From: Dermacentor variabilis
Lineage: Eukaryota; Arthropoda; Arachnida; Ixodida; Ixodidae
Assembly (NCBI RefSeq): GCF_050947875.1
Contig: NC_134569.1
Coordinates: 40,829,777-40,893,776, forward strand
Direction of reading: 5' to 3'
DNA length: 64,000 nt
Part shown: positions 23,770 to 36,640 of the stretch, one piece after another
Layout of the letters: each line of letters opens with the position of its first letter
How positions within the stretch are numbered: position 1 is the first letter of the stretch
Position numbers and translations under genes: made by a program
The notes under the pieces: model-generated
The model's database searches: none
What the model was told of the DNA's origin: nothing
What the model saw: only the letters and a program-made list of their open reading frames with translations

Positions 23770-24060
23770 CAATTCTGCAAAAACAAAGAAAAAGTTTGAG
23801 AAAGTGACAGAGAGATAGAAAGCAATGAGAGCAAGATTAAGGAGCTCAACCAGGCGATTGTCCGGTTTGCTATTCTATACTCTGGGGATGATGAAAAGGA
23901 GAATGGAAAGATAAAAGAAGGGAGAGAGTAAGCATTGCGCGCACACAGTATAGGACTCTCAGCCGTACTACAATCGGCCACTGAGGCCGGTGTTCTCCAA
24001 AAGCTGCAATAGCGCACGAGCAGCTTTCTGTGTCATCGACGGTTGGGGCTAGAAACTAAG
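23770..24060 (+). repeat. Dispersed purine-rich repeat, family R1, diverged copy c
   Basis: GGAGCTCAACCAGGCGATTG, TCCGGTTTGCTATTCTATAC and TCTGGGGATGATG align by layout with the R1 core TTAACCAG...CCGGTTGGCTACCCTAC...GGGG. Confidence 0.55.
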
Positions 24061-25796
24061 AATTTTCGTTCACTAAACAGTACGCAAAGACACTGTCCTA
24101 GCAACAGACGGCCACCAACCTTTGCAGTTTCTATTCTGCACTATGATTTCAGTGTTTTATTTCAGCTAACTTATCATTGCTCTTGCCTGGGTTGCTTAAT
24201 TTTGTAGATTCCATATGCACAAACGGATAATGTTGGTACCTAGAAGAGGCTATTACCGTAGCAACACTGGCCACGCTAACCATGTAGCCAAGCCAAACCT
24301 CACTCACGGCGTCTCCCGTTAACGCAAGGCTGTAAGAGAAGCCTAACGACAGTTACATGTCTACCATAGGAACTGCGTGCATAATTCCCTGCAGGTACGT
24401 TTTCCTAGTAACTAAGCACTGTTATAAACTGTAAGTGGCGCTCGGATTAACAGTGGTTATGCGGGAATGTCTAACGGTAGTCGAAGTGTACAGCTGAGGC
24501 CAACATTTTGCACACACAACGCTTGCGCAAAGGCATTACAGGAAAGGTACCAACGGCGGCCACGTTATAAGTTAAATGTGTGTCGCCATAGTCTACGTTA
24601 TTGCACAAGTACGCGGGCGGGCAGAAACTAGGGCACTCTTCTACAGTAGTTTGCGCACTGTGTTCAGACGCAGTGTCTTTTCTTACTAGCGTATATATCT
24701 GCTGGGAAAAAGTATAAAGGTCGTTGCAGTGCATGCATGGAGGTCGTGCTGCGCTTTGCCTCGCTCTACTTCTAGAAGTTCTCAGACTGGCTGCCGGGCA
24801 CAGAACGAAGCCCGCCCTCGACAGGCGCCGATTAGTGCACTCGCCATTGGGATCAGCAACAACAACAGAAGCAGCAAGAACAACACTAACATATAGATCA
24901 GCATAGCTTAGATGTATACAACCGCGGCAGCTAATGCAGATACGGTTACAGAGGTGACGGTCGCTGAAGGGTGCTATACTAGAGACGCGAAAGCGCGAAA
25001 CGGAAAAGCAGGACTGCGTATACGCGGGGGCTCGAAGATAGGCGCATAATCGTGCGGACGCTCTCACGGGCTCAGGAAACAGCGTCAACCGAAGGAAAGA
25101 AAATGTAGGGAGGGACGAGTCCCGCGAGGGGAGAACGGGAGGACGCCACCCACAGACGAAGGAAGCGCGAAGAGGAAGAGGGAATCGGGAGACTATGAAT
25201 TACATCCGCTCTTTATGCAGCTGTCAGACCGTGCAAGCTTAGGCGGTGCCGCAGCGCGCGCGAGCGAGGACCGTGTTGCGTGGACTTCGCGCAGCCGCCC
25301 TAGCCGTAGTACGCTAAAAAACTGCGCCGCTGCTTTCTTCCATCCACTGCACCCGCGGGCCACGCAGGCCTGCGACGCTGTACTGGCGGCGGACGGCTCC
25401 ACTGCTGAACGACGGAGACGAATAAGAAGAGAGAGAAAAAAGGAAGGAAGCCCAGGAGCAGCATGACGGAGGAAGGAAGCAGCGCGGTTGCGATGGAAAT
25501 TGAATCCCCCCGAGCAGCGAGCAGCAACCGCCTCTCTGGCGGCAGCGGTGGCCCTCCGTTCGTTGCGCTAGAGTGAATGCGCCCGTGCCGGTGCTTCCTT
25601 TCACCCTTTCGGCGTCTCCGTGGGCGAACGCGGCAGCCGCAACAGGTCTCGCCGCCCAACTCAGCTCTGCCTCGCACTCGCACGAACTGTGCGACGGCGA
25701 GAGCACTGGCCTCTTCTTTCCGGTCGGTCGCCATCCGGAGGGCTTCCGTGCTCGAGAGAGAACACTGCGAGCTTGTTGTCGGCAGGACATGTGTGC

Positions 25797-25797
<1 letters not shown>
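24061..25797. other. Unrecognised DNA; one 205-codon minus-strand frame
   Basis: The longest frame (24471-25088, minus) is Cys- and Ser-rich with no recognisable domain. Upstream 25.1-25.8 kb is GC-rich with overlapping frames on both strands. No gene is claimed. Confidence 0.35.

Positions 25798-25858
<61 letters not shown>
25798..25858. repeat. Compound (AT)n(AC)n microsatellite
   Basis: About 32 bp of AT followed by about 28 bp of AC. Confidence 0.97.
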
Positions 25859-25861
<3 letters not shown>

Positions 25862-27379
25862 GTGGCCTTAAAGAGCGCATATGGTTGGAGGGCTGGTAGG
25901 CGCGCCGCACGGCACGTCAGCACGATGGGCGGTATCATCGCAAAATGGACACGGGGCGAGACCGTCGATAAGCGCGCAGCGCTCCATTGCAGTGGCGTGA
26001 TCCGATGTCGTTCCTTCCTTAAGACATACACGCATGCGCCCGAGTATACTTGCGCTGGCAGATCGGTATATATATATCGTTGTTATTTCATTTACGTTAT
26101 CCGCTGGATAGAGCGAAACTAAAGAAAACGAGGAGAGAGGCGCATGCGTGTTGAAGCTGTGCGTGCATCTCAAGAAAAAAAAACACCGGCTGTATGCAGT
26201 CAGGTCTATACTTTCCGTTCAAATTCAGATTCTGTATACATATATTCAAAATTTATTACAGTAGCACACTGAGAAAGCGTTCGACTTCTGCACTCCCTCG
26301 TCTTGTGCATACAGCAAACGAAGATGTATGTTAACTCGTGCGAATGTGCGCATGCAGGTATATACATAAAGCTGCTCATTCAGCTGTGAAGCGTTCACAC
26401 TAGCATGAGATGCCTTTTCTTCATTCCCTGCGTATTCCTCCATACAGCTTGTATGAACAGTGATTTATATTTTCACAGGCAGCCGCCAACAGCTGCACAT
26501 GAATGACGCCGAAAAGCAAGGCCGTGAGACGTGACACAATAAATAATCAATCAGTGACGGATCTCAGAATTAGGCGCGGCAAGATGCGTCATCCGCCCCA
26601 TTCACCGCGTAAATGTCGTTCTCGCTGGTTGACACAGTGGGACTTCCAACTCGATACCTTTTCACATATACGACGAGACCGTCTACACGTAGCGTGGGAC
26701 CGCGCGGTGGTCCAGGGACCCCGGGAGGTCCAAAGTCACTCGCTATCAATAAAGTTTTTTTTCTGTCTGTCTGTCCACTGTTGATTTGACAATGCTTAAC
26801 TCAATGAACATAACGATTACGTGCGCGACATACGCCTACACTGTCTCAAGCACTACCTTGCTCAAGAAAAGGAGCGCAACTATCGAAATAACACGCAAGT
26901 ACTTATAATCCTGTGTCCACGCTTCACGAAACTGAATCTAAATTAGCCTCATTAGCTTTCCGGAAGTATCTAAGGCTATATGATGGTACGAATCAAATTG
27001 TTGAGGTTTCTCAATGTAATCAGCCGGCCTACTACTTTCTCCCTCTAAGAGGACGAATGCAATACTCAAAATGGGCAAATATAACTCAACAGGGTGAGAA
27101 AGCCCGCATATTGCTGGCGTCGTGAAGAAACCATATACGATATGCAATAAAATAAGAAAAGAAAAGCAATCGCACTAATGGAGTTCAGCGAAACCAGACG
27201 CAGACTGAGAATGCAATAGGAAATTGCGGCGGAGAAGGTGCACACTGTAGCAATTCGAAGACGAGCTGATGCACCTAGTTTCAATAGCAAATACGCTAAT
27301 ATCGACTGTACTCCTAACCGCAACGAGATTAAATTTCAATCACTACTATTAGAATCTGCGCAGATGTATTCGCATAAAT

Positions 27380-27381
<2 letters not shown>
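25859..27381. other. Unrecognised DNA with a possible retroposon 3' end near 26.75 kb
   Basis: CAATAAAG followed by a T run and (CTGT)n at 26746-26777 resembles a polyadenylation signal with a simple-repeat tail. Nothing upstream was recognised. Confidence 0.35.
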
Positions 27382-27436
<55 letters not shown>

Positions 27437-27545
27437 CAAAGGAAAGACCAGAAAGGTTAACCAGAGATTATCTCCGGTTGGCTACGCTGTACTGGGGGAG
27501 GGGTAAGGGGATGCGATAGGTGAGAGAGAGAAGGATAAAAAAAGA
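27382..27545 (+). repeat. (GA)n microsatellite joined to family R1 repeat, copy d
   Basis: A (GA)n run of about 50 bp (27382-27431) leads into AGGTTAACCAGAGATTATCT and CCGGTTGGCTACGCTGTACT, the R1 core, then GGGGGAGGGG. Confidence 0.75.
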
Positions 27546-27585
27546 AAAAAGAAAGACTACACACACACGCACGTACACACAAATG

Positions 27586-27824
27586 TATGGTAACCGCAAC
27601 TTAATGTAAACTAATTGAATCGTATCTAATGTAAACGTATGGTGACCACAACCATCCCAGATAAACGCTTTGCGTTCTCTAATGCAATATTGTTTTCTTG
27701 CATAAATGAAAGAAAGCAATATTGCATCAGAGAACGCAAAGCGTTTATCTAGGGACGGTTGTGGTCCCCATACGTTTACATTAGATACGATTCAATTAGT
27801 TTACATTAAGTTGTGGTTACCATA
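27586..27824. repeat. Long hairpin, about 107-bp arms
   Basis: Arms 27586-27692 and 27717-27824 are near-perfect inverted copies with a few mismatches and small indels, separated by 24 nt. Each arm contains two related blocks (TATGGTAACCGCAAC and TATGGTGACCACAACC). Confidence 0.92.
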
Positions 27825-28238
27825 GGTTTATATTATGCTACTATTGCCATACGTTACACTAGAGCGGGAGTAATAGTAAGCTTTATAAAGGAGAAACAAA
27901 CGTTCTAGGTGAGAGCCAATGCGAAAATTGCGCAACCTATTTCGGAGATTTGTCACATAATAGCAAGCGGTACCGCAGTTCAATTGTTCATTACGGACGT
28001 ACGTACTCCGGCTATGCGTAAAACTCTGCTTTAAAACAGACATCACGGTTGTGAAGGCTAACGGGAAACGTAAGCAGCACAATAACATCACACCGATAAA
28101 GTTTTGCTTGTAAACTACATCGCTAAAAACAACTGCCGTGACATCGCAATATACTTTCTAATAAGGCAGCATGCAAAATTATGGCCTATTTGTCTTGAAG
28201 AATGATCCTTTTTTATGCCCGATTCATTCATTCATTAT

Positions 28239-28307
<69 letters not shown>
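28239..28307. repeat. (CAAT)n microsatellite
   Basis: About 17 perfect tetranucleotide units. Confidence 0.97.
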
Positions 28308-29761
28308 CGCCGTTCTTAAGACATTGTAGCTACTGCAACAGGAGGTTCTTTTGAGATAAGGAGCCAACATTGTCGCTCATCTTAAAAAGCGGTGCTACTA
28401 TATACGAGACCCCTAAGCATTACACGGTGTCTCAAGATTGCTTGATTTGTGAATTGTGCAGGCAAACAACTCAACTCGATGCTTTACATCAGCCATACAG
28501 TCCTATATAGTGAGTGTCCTGATGCATTTATCGGTCTGGTCACTGTCATTCAATATTTCTTTCGGATATGCGTTATCGGCGCCCTTAAGAATGACTTTTC
28601 CTCATTTATTTTTCACTGCAGGAATCATTACGATATATCCGGCGAGTAGCGCAATATAAGTGAATGCATTCGCAGATACAAAGATAAATATCAGAATTAA
28701 GTTCAGTTCATGTTCGCCTAAGTTGCCAACGCAGAACGCAGGCTTATGTAAGCGGATGAAATTTTCAAGATCAAATAGTATACCTCATTACTACTGACCT
28801 TGTGCGGAAGCATGCCGAAGCCAGTTGCCGAGACGTTGAATAAATAAAAAATGGTGAGTTCGTTCTTGCCTTTCGGCCAAGTTTCCCTTTTGTTGAGTTT
28901 ATTTTCCTTAAACAGACTAATTAGACTCCTCGTGTTCTTCAACTTGAACGCACGTAATCCAGGGGTCACAAGATGAGGGTTCGTTAAGAATTCCAGTGAT
29001 CCTTAAGCGCACGCACTTGAAGGGGAAGAAGGTTACAACTGAATTATAACGCAGCTAAGTGCTATTTTATTAAAGAGAACTCTGACTAGCCAGCTTACCG
29101 TGGCTATTTCGTAACGGTGGGCCCGTCTTACTGTAACATTAAGCACGTCTTATCGTCTTCGTGTTACCTAGAGCGCACCGTATAGCCAGCCGATTACACT
29201 GGCTCGAAGTGCTTTGATCCGAATAGAGATCGCACACATCTTGGGTAAGCTTCTGTAGTGGACTGTAAGGACCACTACGTTTTGTTGCAATAATGTGACA
29301 GGAGCGCTTGCAGAAACTCGTAGTAACGCGCTGCTATTGTTGCATAATTTCACTACGGTGCGTTGACTTACAAGCATTAAACACAAAAAAGGAGATAATT
29401 ATTCTGCACGTTGTCAAAAAAAAAATTAAATGACGTACGTTTGAGTTGATCGCCATTCCCGCTTTCACTCTTAAATGGTCGTATGTAATTGCTTTCTTAT
29501 CTTTCGACATTGTCAACGTTGCGTGTACTAGTGCTTTTGTTCACACTGTCGCAATCGACGGTTTCATGGCTGTGCCGTTTATTATGGATGGCCTTGCCCA
29601 ACTTGTTTCCCTACAAAGGCTATGTATGCAGCTAAGTTATATGTGTTTAGAACTACAGTTGAGAAGGGCTAACCCTCCAGTTAGTCTGCTTAATCTCTCT
29701 GCCTTCCTTTTGCTAGTTCTCATTCTGTGACCGTGATACCAGCAGTAACTAGGCGAGCCAA
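28308..29761. other. Unrecognised AT-rich DNA
   Basis: Frames such as 29446-29730 (hydrophobic, 94 codons) show no identifiable family. No gene is supported. Confidence 0.4.
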
Positions 29762-29870
29762 ACAATTTCATTTCATTTCATTCATTTCATTTATTGAAGC
29801 CTTAAAGGCCCGGAGGCATTACAGAAGGCGGGGGCATAAGGCGGGGGCAAAATTTCCTTTAGACCATATC
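29762..29870 (-). mobile_element. Probable LINE/SINE 3' end with (TGAAA)n tail, minus orientation
   Basis: On the minus strand, GCCTCCGGGCCTTTAAGGC is followed by AATAAATGAAATGAATGAAA, a polyadenylation-like signal in a tandem TGAAA tail typical of CR1/L2-like retroposons. Confidence 0.55.
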
Positions 29871-32800
29871 TATATTTAAAGAGAAACAGTTAGTCCACCA
29901 TGTTTAGAGCACATGAACAAAAAAAAGGAATTAGAAGTCATATACTGCTCCATTGTTGCAATGCATTTATTTGGACTCTCGTTATTGCCTTCTAATGAAC
30001 AACTTATAGTTTGTGGAGAAGTCGGCAACAAATTATTTAGCAACATTTCAAATTTCATTAGGAAAAGAGAGATCATTCATTGACTCATATATACTCGAAG
30101 ATTTTCCTGCTCATCAATGCGTCTGCGTGTTTCCTTCCTTGTAGCTCTTAATGTGAAAGAAAAAAAATGTCAACGGCGCCCGCTGTACTATAATCGCATA
30201 AAATTCTTATACTGGGGGAGGCATAAATAAAGTTGGCTCCAATCCAATGCAATATACCTCGATATAAGCAGCTAGAAGCTCATATTTCATTCTTTATTTT
30301 TCTTCAAACTTGCCCCTCACGACTTCGTTGGAGCCTCCGGGCAACGGCTTCCTAATGAGAAGGACGTTACGTATCGATTCGTATTTAGGTGGCCTTGCGT
30401 GGCGCGATGCTGAGGCTGACTAGGCGTCTTTACTGCGTAAGCGCCCTCTCCCGTTCGTTTTCATCGTTCTCTTATCTGCTTTTTTTCACATACGTTTACT
30501 GTGCGAACCTTTGGCTTGCTTACTGCGCAGAAAATAAGCGAATACATTAGTGCTCTTGCCGCCTTCTCTCGTCGCCTTCGGTTCCCCCCGGTTTCTTCCC
30601 CTTCCGTCAAATATTAAAGAAAGAACTCGCGGTTTTTGCAAAATAAGGGCGCTGCTTAAAAGAATGACATACTTATTTTGTCGCAGTTCTTAGTTCTGTG
30701 CGAGCGACACGGTGTGGTACTCTATGCACTGCTTATTACGCCCCCTCACGTACAACAGACGTCGGCAAGAACGAGACCGCTCGCACAGATGCGGAAGCGA
30801 TTTCGCGGTGCTTATTCGGCACAGAGGCACAACCGAAACTCGGGTTAATTTGATCGGGTTTTTTTCCTTGCAGCAGAATTCGATCTTTCTTTCCTTGGCA
30901 CGTTTGCGAAGGGACATCGACTGCTTCGCGCGCAGAAGTGTGCCAACTCGCAAGATTATTTTTAATGCCCTCCTTTGAACGACGTATCCTTCGCTATGTC
31001 ATCTATAACGGTTTCGAAAAGGTTACTTCACAGTATTTCACGGCTCACTGTGTGATTTGGTTGGTTGCGTGGGGGCATTTATTTCTACAAAGATCCGGGT
31101 GGTTCCTTGCTGTGAAGATCAAACGAAAAACCGGCGTTCGTCAGCAGACCGGGCTTGTTTTCGCTGGGTGATATGGCGTCGAGGACACAACGGAAAACTA
31201 CATCAGCAGCGTGACATTTCAGTCTTTCTTCACAAATAAGAAAACAGTGTGTGGAAGTCTGTCTGATGAAGAACGGGGAGGCCTTCTGGGCTCATGTGGA
31301 GAATATCTTCGGCGAGAGATGATGTACGTACAATTCAGAACTGGGCGAAAGCGAACGAACGTGGTTGATGTGTAAGTGCTTCCTATCACCTTATTTTTCT
31401 CCACGAACTCTTACTATCTTGGCTATCACTCCACGTGTCGAACGCGGAGACTTCACAGGCGAGCAACCATCAAATTTCTGTGCGACAAGTTGGCCAATTG
31501 TAAGTCGTACAACTCCTAATTAGCACCGGCTTTAGTTTGATGGACTGTACCTATTATGACAGAGTGAGCTCTATCAAATGCGGCTACGTACCCCCGCTCG
31601 GACAAACAAACGTGCTTCCTAGCGACGCCTTTGTGAAAGGTTGAACGTAGCGCACGAGGCTAAATTCAGCTCCGATTGCGTTATGCCTGGCGTGACAACG
31701 ATGTGACCGATGCGCGTGACATATGCGTTATCGAGTAACGACTTATGTCCTCTACACACTGATACCGAAGTAAAGCGCGAGGACAGTACGGTTGCAAATA
31801 TATAAGCGTTACTATTGTAACGTGTTTTCGTTACATGCGGTTTTAGCAAGCGACCCCCTACGCAGACCGAATTGAAAGGTATTTCACGCCAAAAGCTTTC
31901 TAAATTCGGTCGCTGTCCGCGTTACCAAGCACAAGAGCAAACCACGCGGCTACGCTCAATTATGAGTCCCGAGATTTATCGACTATATTGGTGCGAGGAC
32001 TTCACCGATTTTATCAGAATGCGCAGATTCAGCGTCACTTACGTACTCGCTATGTCATCATATTACAAAAGTAATCACTTGTTGATTGTTTAGGCAGAGT
32101 TACCTGAGCCTAAGAATAATTTCGAGTTTCTTCAGCCACCAAGTACGAAGGTCTGGGCTGCGTTCCAAGAACTACGTGTCGAAGTGTCCATTTCCCTCCT
32201 ACAGTTCTCGGTATTCAGCGCTGCATTCGCTTTTATTTCGGCCCGAGACACTCCTCACCGGCGGCCCGCTCTCCACTTTCGTCGAGGAATGTCTAGAAGT
32301 GCAATGCGAAATGACGGAGCCCAATAAAAAGAAAACAGTGACGTCAGAGCCAATCAATGAACTTAGGCACTGCGCGCTGCAAATCTTTTTAACTTCTGCC
32401 GCCGCTACCCTCTTGTATCGCCTCCTGCATTTTATTTTTTTTCGTCTGCTTCACGTTCCTTTCTTCGCTCTTTCGCTTTCTGCCTCTCAGCGCGAACGGC
32501 GGCGAGGTCGTCAGCGATCGCAGCTGAGAGACAGCGCAGAGACGACGACGTCGAGAGTGACAATGACACGCAGCAAGACGACGGTGATGCGCAGCCGAGA
32601 CGTTTCCTCTCTCTCGGCACATTCACTCGCGGCGACGGATTTCTTGTCGCGTTCCCGCTTGAAAAAAGACGCCGCCGCCCCGAGCGACGCGCGTCATTTG
32701 TCGCCGCCGCGTTCAACGGGCCGAGAGACTGGCACGCGCCGCAATACAACAGAAAGAAGGAGCGGAAAAGAAAGGTCGGAGATGCAAGCGAAAGAACGGA

Positions 32801-33924
32801 ACGGGTGTCGTCGCGAGGTCGGTTTCTCGATCCGGACGACTGCTATGTGGCGTGTTACGCACGGCTCGACGCCGCAGCGCGTGGTGCCGAGAGCTATGCA
32901 TTCGTTCGTATGCTCGCGCCGCATAGCGCACGGTGCGAAAATGCGCGCGCCGCGTGGCTCGAGCGGGACAAGGGTGCTTTCGCGCGCACCTTTCTGGGAG
33001 GACGACCGCGGGGCGAGCCCCCTGTGATTTAAAATTCAAATGGGACTCACGCGGGATGCCTCGAAAGCGGAGTTGGAAGCCGCCACCGGGGGTGTGCGGT
33101 TGACTTTTCTTCCGTTGCTCTTCTCCTCGCGTTTCTTTCCCCCCTTTTTCTTTTTTCGTTCGAGCTCTGAAAAGTTGGGAGGGGTTCGTCCCGAACAGGA
33201 CGATGCTGTTTTGAGTTTGCGTTGCGCAACTCGGCAAAACGAAGGAAAGAAAGTATTGCGCGCCTTCGTCGAGACCGGTGTTCTCGAAGTAAAAGAAAGT
33301 ACTTGTAATAGTTAAAGAATAATAAATAAAAAAATAAATGGACGTAAACCAAGGGCAGTTCAAAAGCGCCGGACAGAGAAAAAAATAAAGAAGTGCGACG
33401 GCTTACATGACCGCTAAATATAGAGACCTTAGCGGGTGAGAAAAAGAAAAAAAAAGATGACGCAGGAATTTTGACACGCTATACAGGAAGCATACCAAGG
33501 CTTTTGGCTCGCGTCCCCTGGCTGGAATGCTTCTTCGTCGGCTCGTTTCGGTGCACTGGGGGCTTGCTGCAGAATTTGTGCGAAAAATCAGCTAACCCGC
33601 GATCCCAACCTTCGCGTGTAAGAGGCCCGCTAGAACAAAGACGCTCGCTCGTTGCGAGACAGTTATTTACGTATTTTGTGTACTCCTCTACATTGAGCTA
33701 ACGTGAGGGAGCCCGCGATGCGTCTGGATGTAGAATACATTTTTTTTTCAGGAATCTTGTAGTGGACATTTTAATCATCAAGCTCATATTTCAAATATTT
33801 TCTTTGTACTGAAGTGTATACCTCCAGGGGCTGGGATAGTAGACCGTCCGGTTTCTGCATATACTAATGTTTGTCTAATACTACTGAAGTGAAAAGGAGG
33901 AACCATCATTCTTCATGTCATCCT
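29871..33924. other. Unrecognised DNA with a GC-rich stretch at 32.4-33.2 kb
   Basis: The GC-rich part holds a 313-codon plus frame (32086-33027) and overlapping minus frames. All are Arg/Ser-rich low-complexity without domains, so length alone does not support a gene. An AATAAAGTTGGCTCCAATCC string near 30225 may be a small retroposon end. Confidence 0.35.
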
Positions 33925-34075
33925 TCCATGTGCAGCACAAAGCTGCAAACGGAACCCATACGGGTCCCTGAGAAAGAAAGCCTCGCAGCTGAATTAAAAA
34001 AAGTGTCTTGGTTTAGGGGATGGAACCTGGCATCAACGCCTTTCTGCGGCGATCGCTCTACCATCTATGCTGTTC
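33925..34075 (-). mobile_element. Second tRNA-derived SINE family, minus copy
   Basis: The minus strand gives ATGGTAGAGCGATCGCC (A-box region), AAAGGCGTTGATGCCAGG (B-box region), then AAACCAAGACA and GCTGCGAGGCTTTCTTTCTC. It pairs with the plus copy 150 bp to the right. Confidence 0.75.
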
Positions 34076-34221
34076 AAGGACGCTGGAAGATCGCAGTGAG
34101 AGGCCTAATTAATCTACAAGACGCACAGGGACACCGAATATGGCAAATCAGCAAACTTGCCCTATTCAGTGTCAGTTTGCTTCGAGTTGTCGATTATTTC
34201 GCCCTCGCGTTCGCGATCTGC

Positions 34222-34420
34222 TAGCCTCCTTATTAGCTCAGATTGTAGAGCGACATCCCGAGAAAGGCGTTGATCCCGAGTTGGAACCCTAAACCAGGAC
34301 GAATTTTTCTTCAACTGCGGTGCCCTCTATCTGAGAAATCCGTACGGGTTTCCGTTGTCGCTTCGTTCTAAAGTGGAGTGGATGACAGTGTTTCCCTTTC
34401 ATGAACCTTCTTCCATCTTG
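34222..34420 (+). mobile_element. Second tRNA-derived SINE family, plus copy
   Basis: TTAGCTCAGATTGTAGAGCG (A box) and CCCGAGTTGGAACCC (B box) form a tRNA-like head, followed by ACCAGGACGAATTTTTCTTC and an AACTGCGGTG...CCGTACGGGTTTCC body. It is too diverged and too long to be a functional tRNA gene. The right end is uncertain. Confidence 0.75.
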
Positions 34421-34555
34421 CGGGATTCCGCGGAACTCATTTGCAATATGCTGCGTTTGTACCGTAAGTTGTGCTGAATAGCCGTGTCGTTCCTCTGGTG
34501 TGCGTTGCTTCTTCGGAAGCGACACTCAAACAAACGATAACCACCATAGTTGTGC

Positions 34556-34556
<1 letters not shown>

Positions 34557-34629
<73 letters not shown>
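34557..34629. repeat. (ATT)n microsatellite
   Basis: About 24 perfect ATT units. Confidence 0.97.
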
Positions 34630-34630
<1 letters not shown>

Positions 34631-36429
34631 ACCGTAACCAAAGTGCTTCTGACGCCCCCTTCAGCTGTGACGCATGCCGAATTTATCCTGCTCGCTACTG
34701 TTCAGCTCGCTCTGACGGCGTGTTATCACTTCGGCTGGAGACTGTAAACAAACCATCTTTTGTAGAATACGGTCTACCACCGAGGAGAATGGAAACAAAA
34801 TAGGCGCTAAAGGAATGACCGTGATCGAAACAGACGCGATACTCAATGTATTCCCCCTCTACGGGCGTTCACCACGCATAATGCGCGCGCGATTATGCGA
34901 GCCAATCGCGAGGAGTTGTTCGTACGACTTCCGACCCTGCGCGGGCGCTCGCAAACAACCCCTTAGTTAATGAGCAGCTTCTCCGATGCCAAACTGACGA
35001 TCACAAACGAACAAAAATACGCAAAAAATAAGCACATTCAAGCAGGAAAAAGTGCCGGAGAACCAGATACCTTTCCTGCCGGTGCTGGCACGCGGATCGC
35101 CTGCTCTCGCGAGAAGAGCACGGCGCGGGCATATGGCGGCGCGGCGCCCTAGCGCTTGTGCTGCAATAGCAGCAGCAGCACCGTGGGTTGGGGGGCAGAG
35201 AAAGAGCCCATCATCTTGACGAGCGGTGGCTGTGTAGCTCAGGAGGCCGCGCATCATGCGCAAGAAAATCGCTGGCCAGAAAAGACGATGGAAGAGAGGC
35301 TCTACAGACTCTATAGCAGCAGTCGTGGATCAATAATGATGCATTCGTCAGCGAAACCGGCGGCGCGTAAGTAATCCGCTCTCACAACTCTCGTAAGCCG
35401 GTTTTTTTTTTTCCTGGCAAGAAGATTACCGCGTCTACGCAGCCCTCCCATCACAGTTGCACTCTGCCGGGGCGCGAAGAGTACGAAGCCCGAAAAGCCG
35501 AGTCATTCTGCATCGATCTTTCTCTCGACCTGTGTCACGGTGAACAAAAAGCTGCACGTGTATCTGCACGTATATACTAGCTGCACGTATATACTATATA
35601 TCGCAGCCGTCATTCGCTGCGCCCGGGCACACGCATACCCGAGGTCGAACCGGCGGGTGTTTCCGCAGACCGTATGGATAACGAATGTTCCGCAGGCGAA
35701 CCGATATACACGATGCGCTGCCGCCTAAACGCTTTATGCTGCAATGGTCTGGAAGCTGGCACGCAGAGGGCAAGGCATGTGGGGAGGGTGAGAGAGACGG
35801 TTGAGGGCGGTGGTGCATATGGTCGAGCAAGTTTTCTCCCGCGGGCTGCATAAATGATAACTTCGAGGGACTGCAAGGCGGAGAGCGGCTGCCGTCGTCG
35901 GCGGAGAGGACATCTTATTTCAGGCCAGCGGCGGAGCCGCTCGAGGGAAATAAATATGGAGAGGTTAGCCGCGTCAACGCTAATGTCTCGCCGCCCGTAA
36001 TTGACTGCGGCCCAACCACCAGTGCCGTAATATGCACGCCATGTACGCGTGGGTTTGTGAGACGGATGCGACCGTTCATTTGTATACGTACAATGACGCG
36101 ATACGCCCGCCGCGGTCTGCGTCTCCGGCTGCGCGAATATAGCGCACTGACTCGCGCGTTATCGGTATCGTGAGATCAGACGAAAAAACTGGCGAGATTA
36201 CGAGTCGGCTTCGCATTTCGCTTTGTTACTTCGTTTAGCTCATGACTGCGATGCGCGAGGACATTAACTAAGCGAAGCGAGCGTTTTGCATTCGTCGCAT
36301 GGTGTGGAACAACTGCCCTAATAAGCGCGCTCTGCGTAGCTCGATCCAGCGAATAAGTTATAATTCCTCGCATTGCTCCATGGCGGTTATTGTTTAACAT
36401 TTTTCTTTCACTTATTTCATCTTGTAGCT
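34630..36429. other. Unrecognised DNA, GC-rich in part
   Basis: GC- and CpG-rich patches lie at 34.9-36.2 kb. No coding exon or RNA gene can be supported. Confidence 0.35.
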
Positions 36430-36577
36430 GTACTACTACCATCTGATTTTGTTGCGCTTCGGTGCGCGCGTATTTATGCCCATATAAAGACTGCGCCTCT
36501 GCATCAACTTCAAGTGTATGTATGTATTTCTTCTTGTACCCTCTCCCCCCCTACTGTAATACTGTAATGTGGGTTAA

Positions 36578-36640
<63 letters not shown>
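36430..36640 (+). mobile_element. LINE 3' end with (AAAT)n tail
   Basis: TTCTTGTACCCTCTCCCCCC, CTACTGTAATACTGTAATG and a (AATA)n tract of about 65 bp (36575-36640) resemble the 3' end of a CR1/L2-like LINE with a slippage-expanded tail. Confidence 0.6.

Noticed and set aside
24471..25088. 205-codon Cys-rich minus-strand frame as a secreted protein gene
   Set aside because: No regular cysteine spacing, no clear signal peptide and no recognisable family; could be chance.
28239..28307. CRISPR-like array
   Set aside because: Simple tetranucleotide repeat without spacers; no CRISPR array exists in this window.
32086..33027. 313-codon plus-strand frame
   Set aside because: It lies in GC-rich DNA with long overlapping minus-strand frames, has an Arg/Ser-rich low-complexity translation, and shows no domain or splice context.
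34225..34300. Functional tRNA gene on the plus strand
   Set aside because: The B box is mutated and an inverted relative with the same downstream body lies 150 bp away, so both are SINEs.
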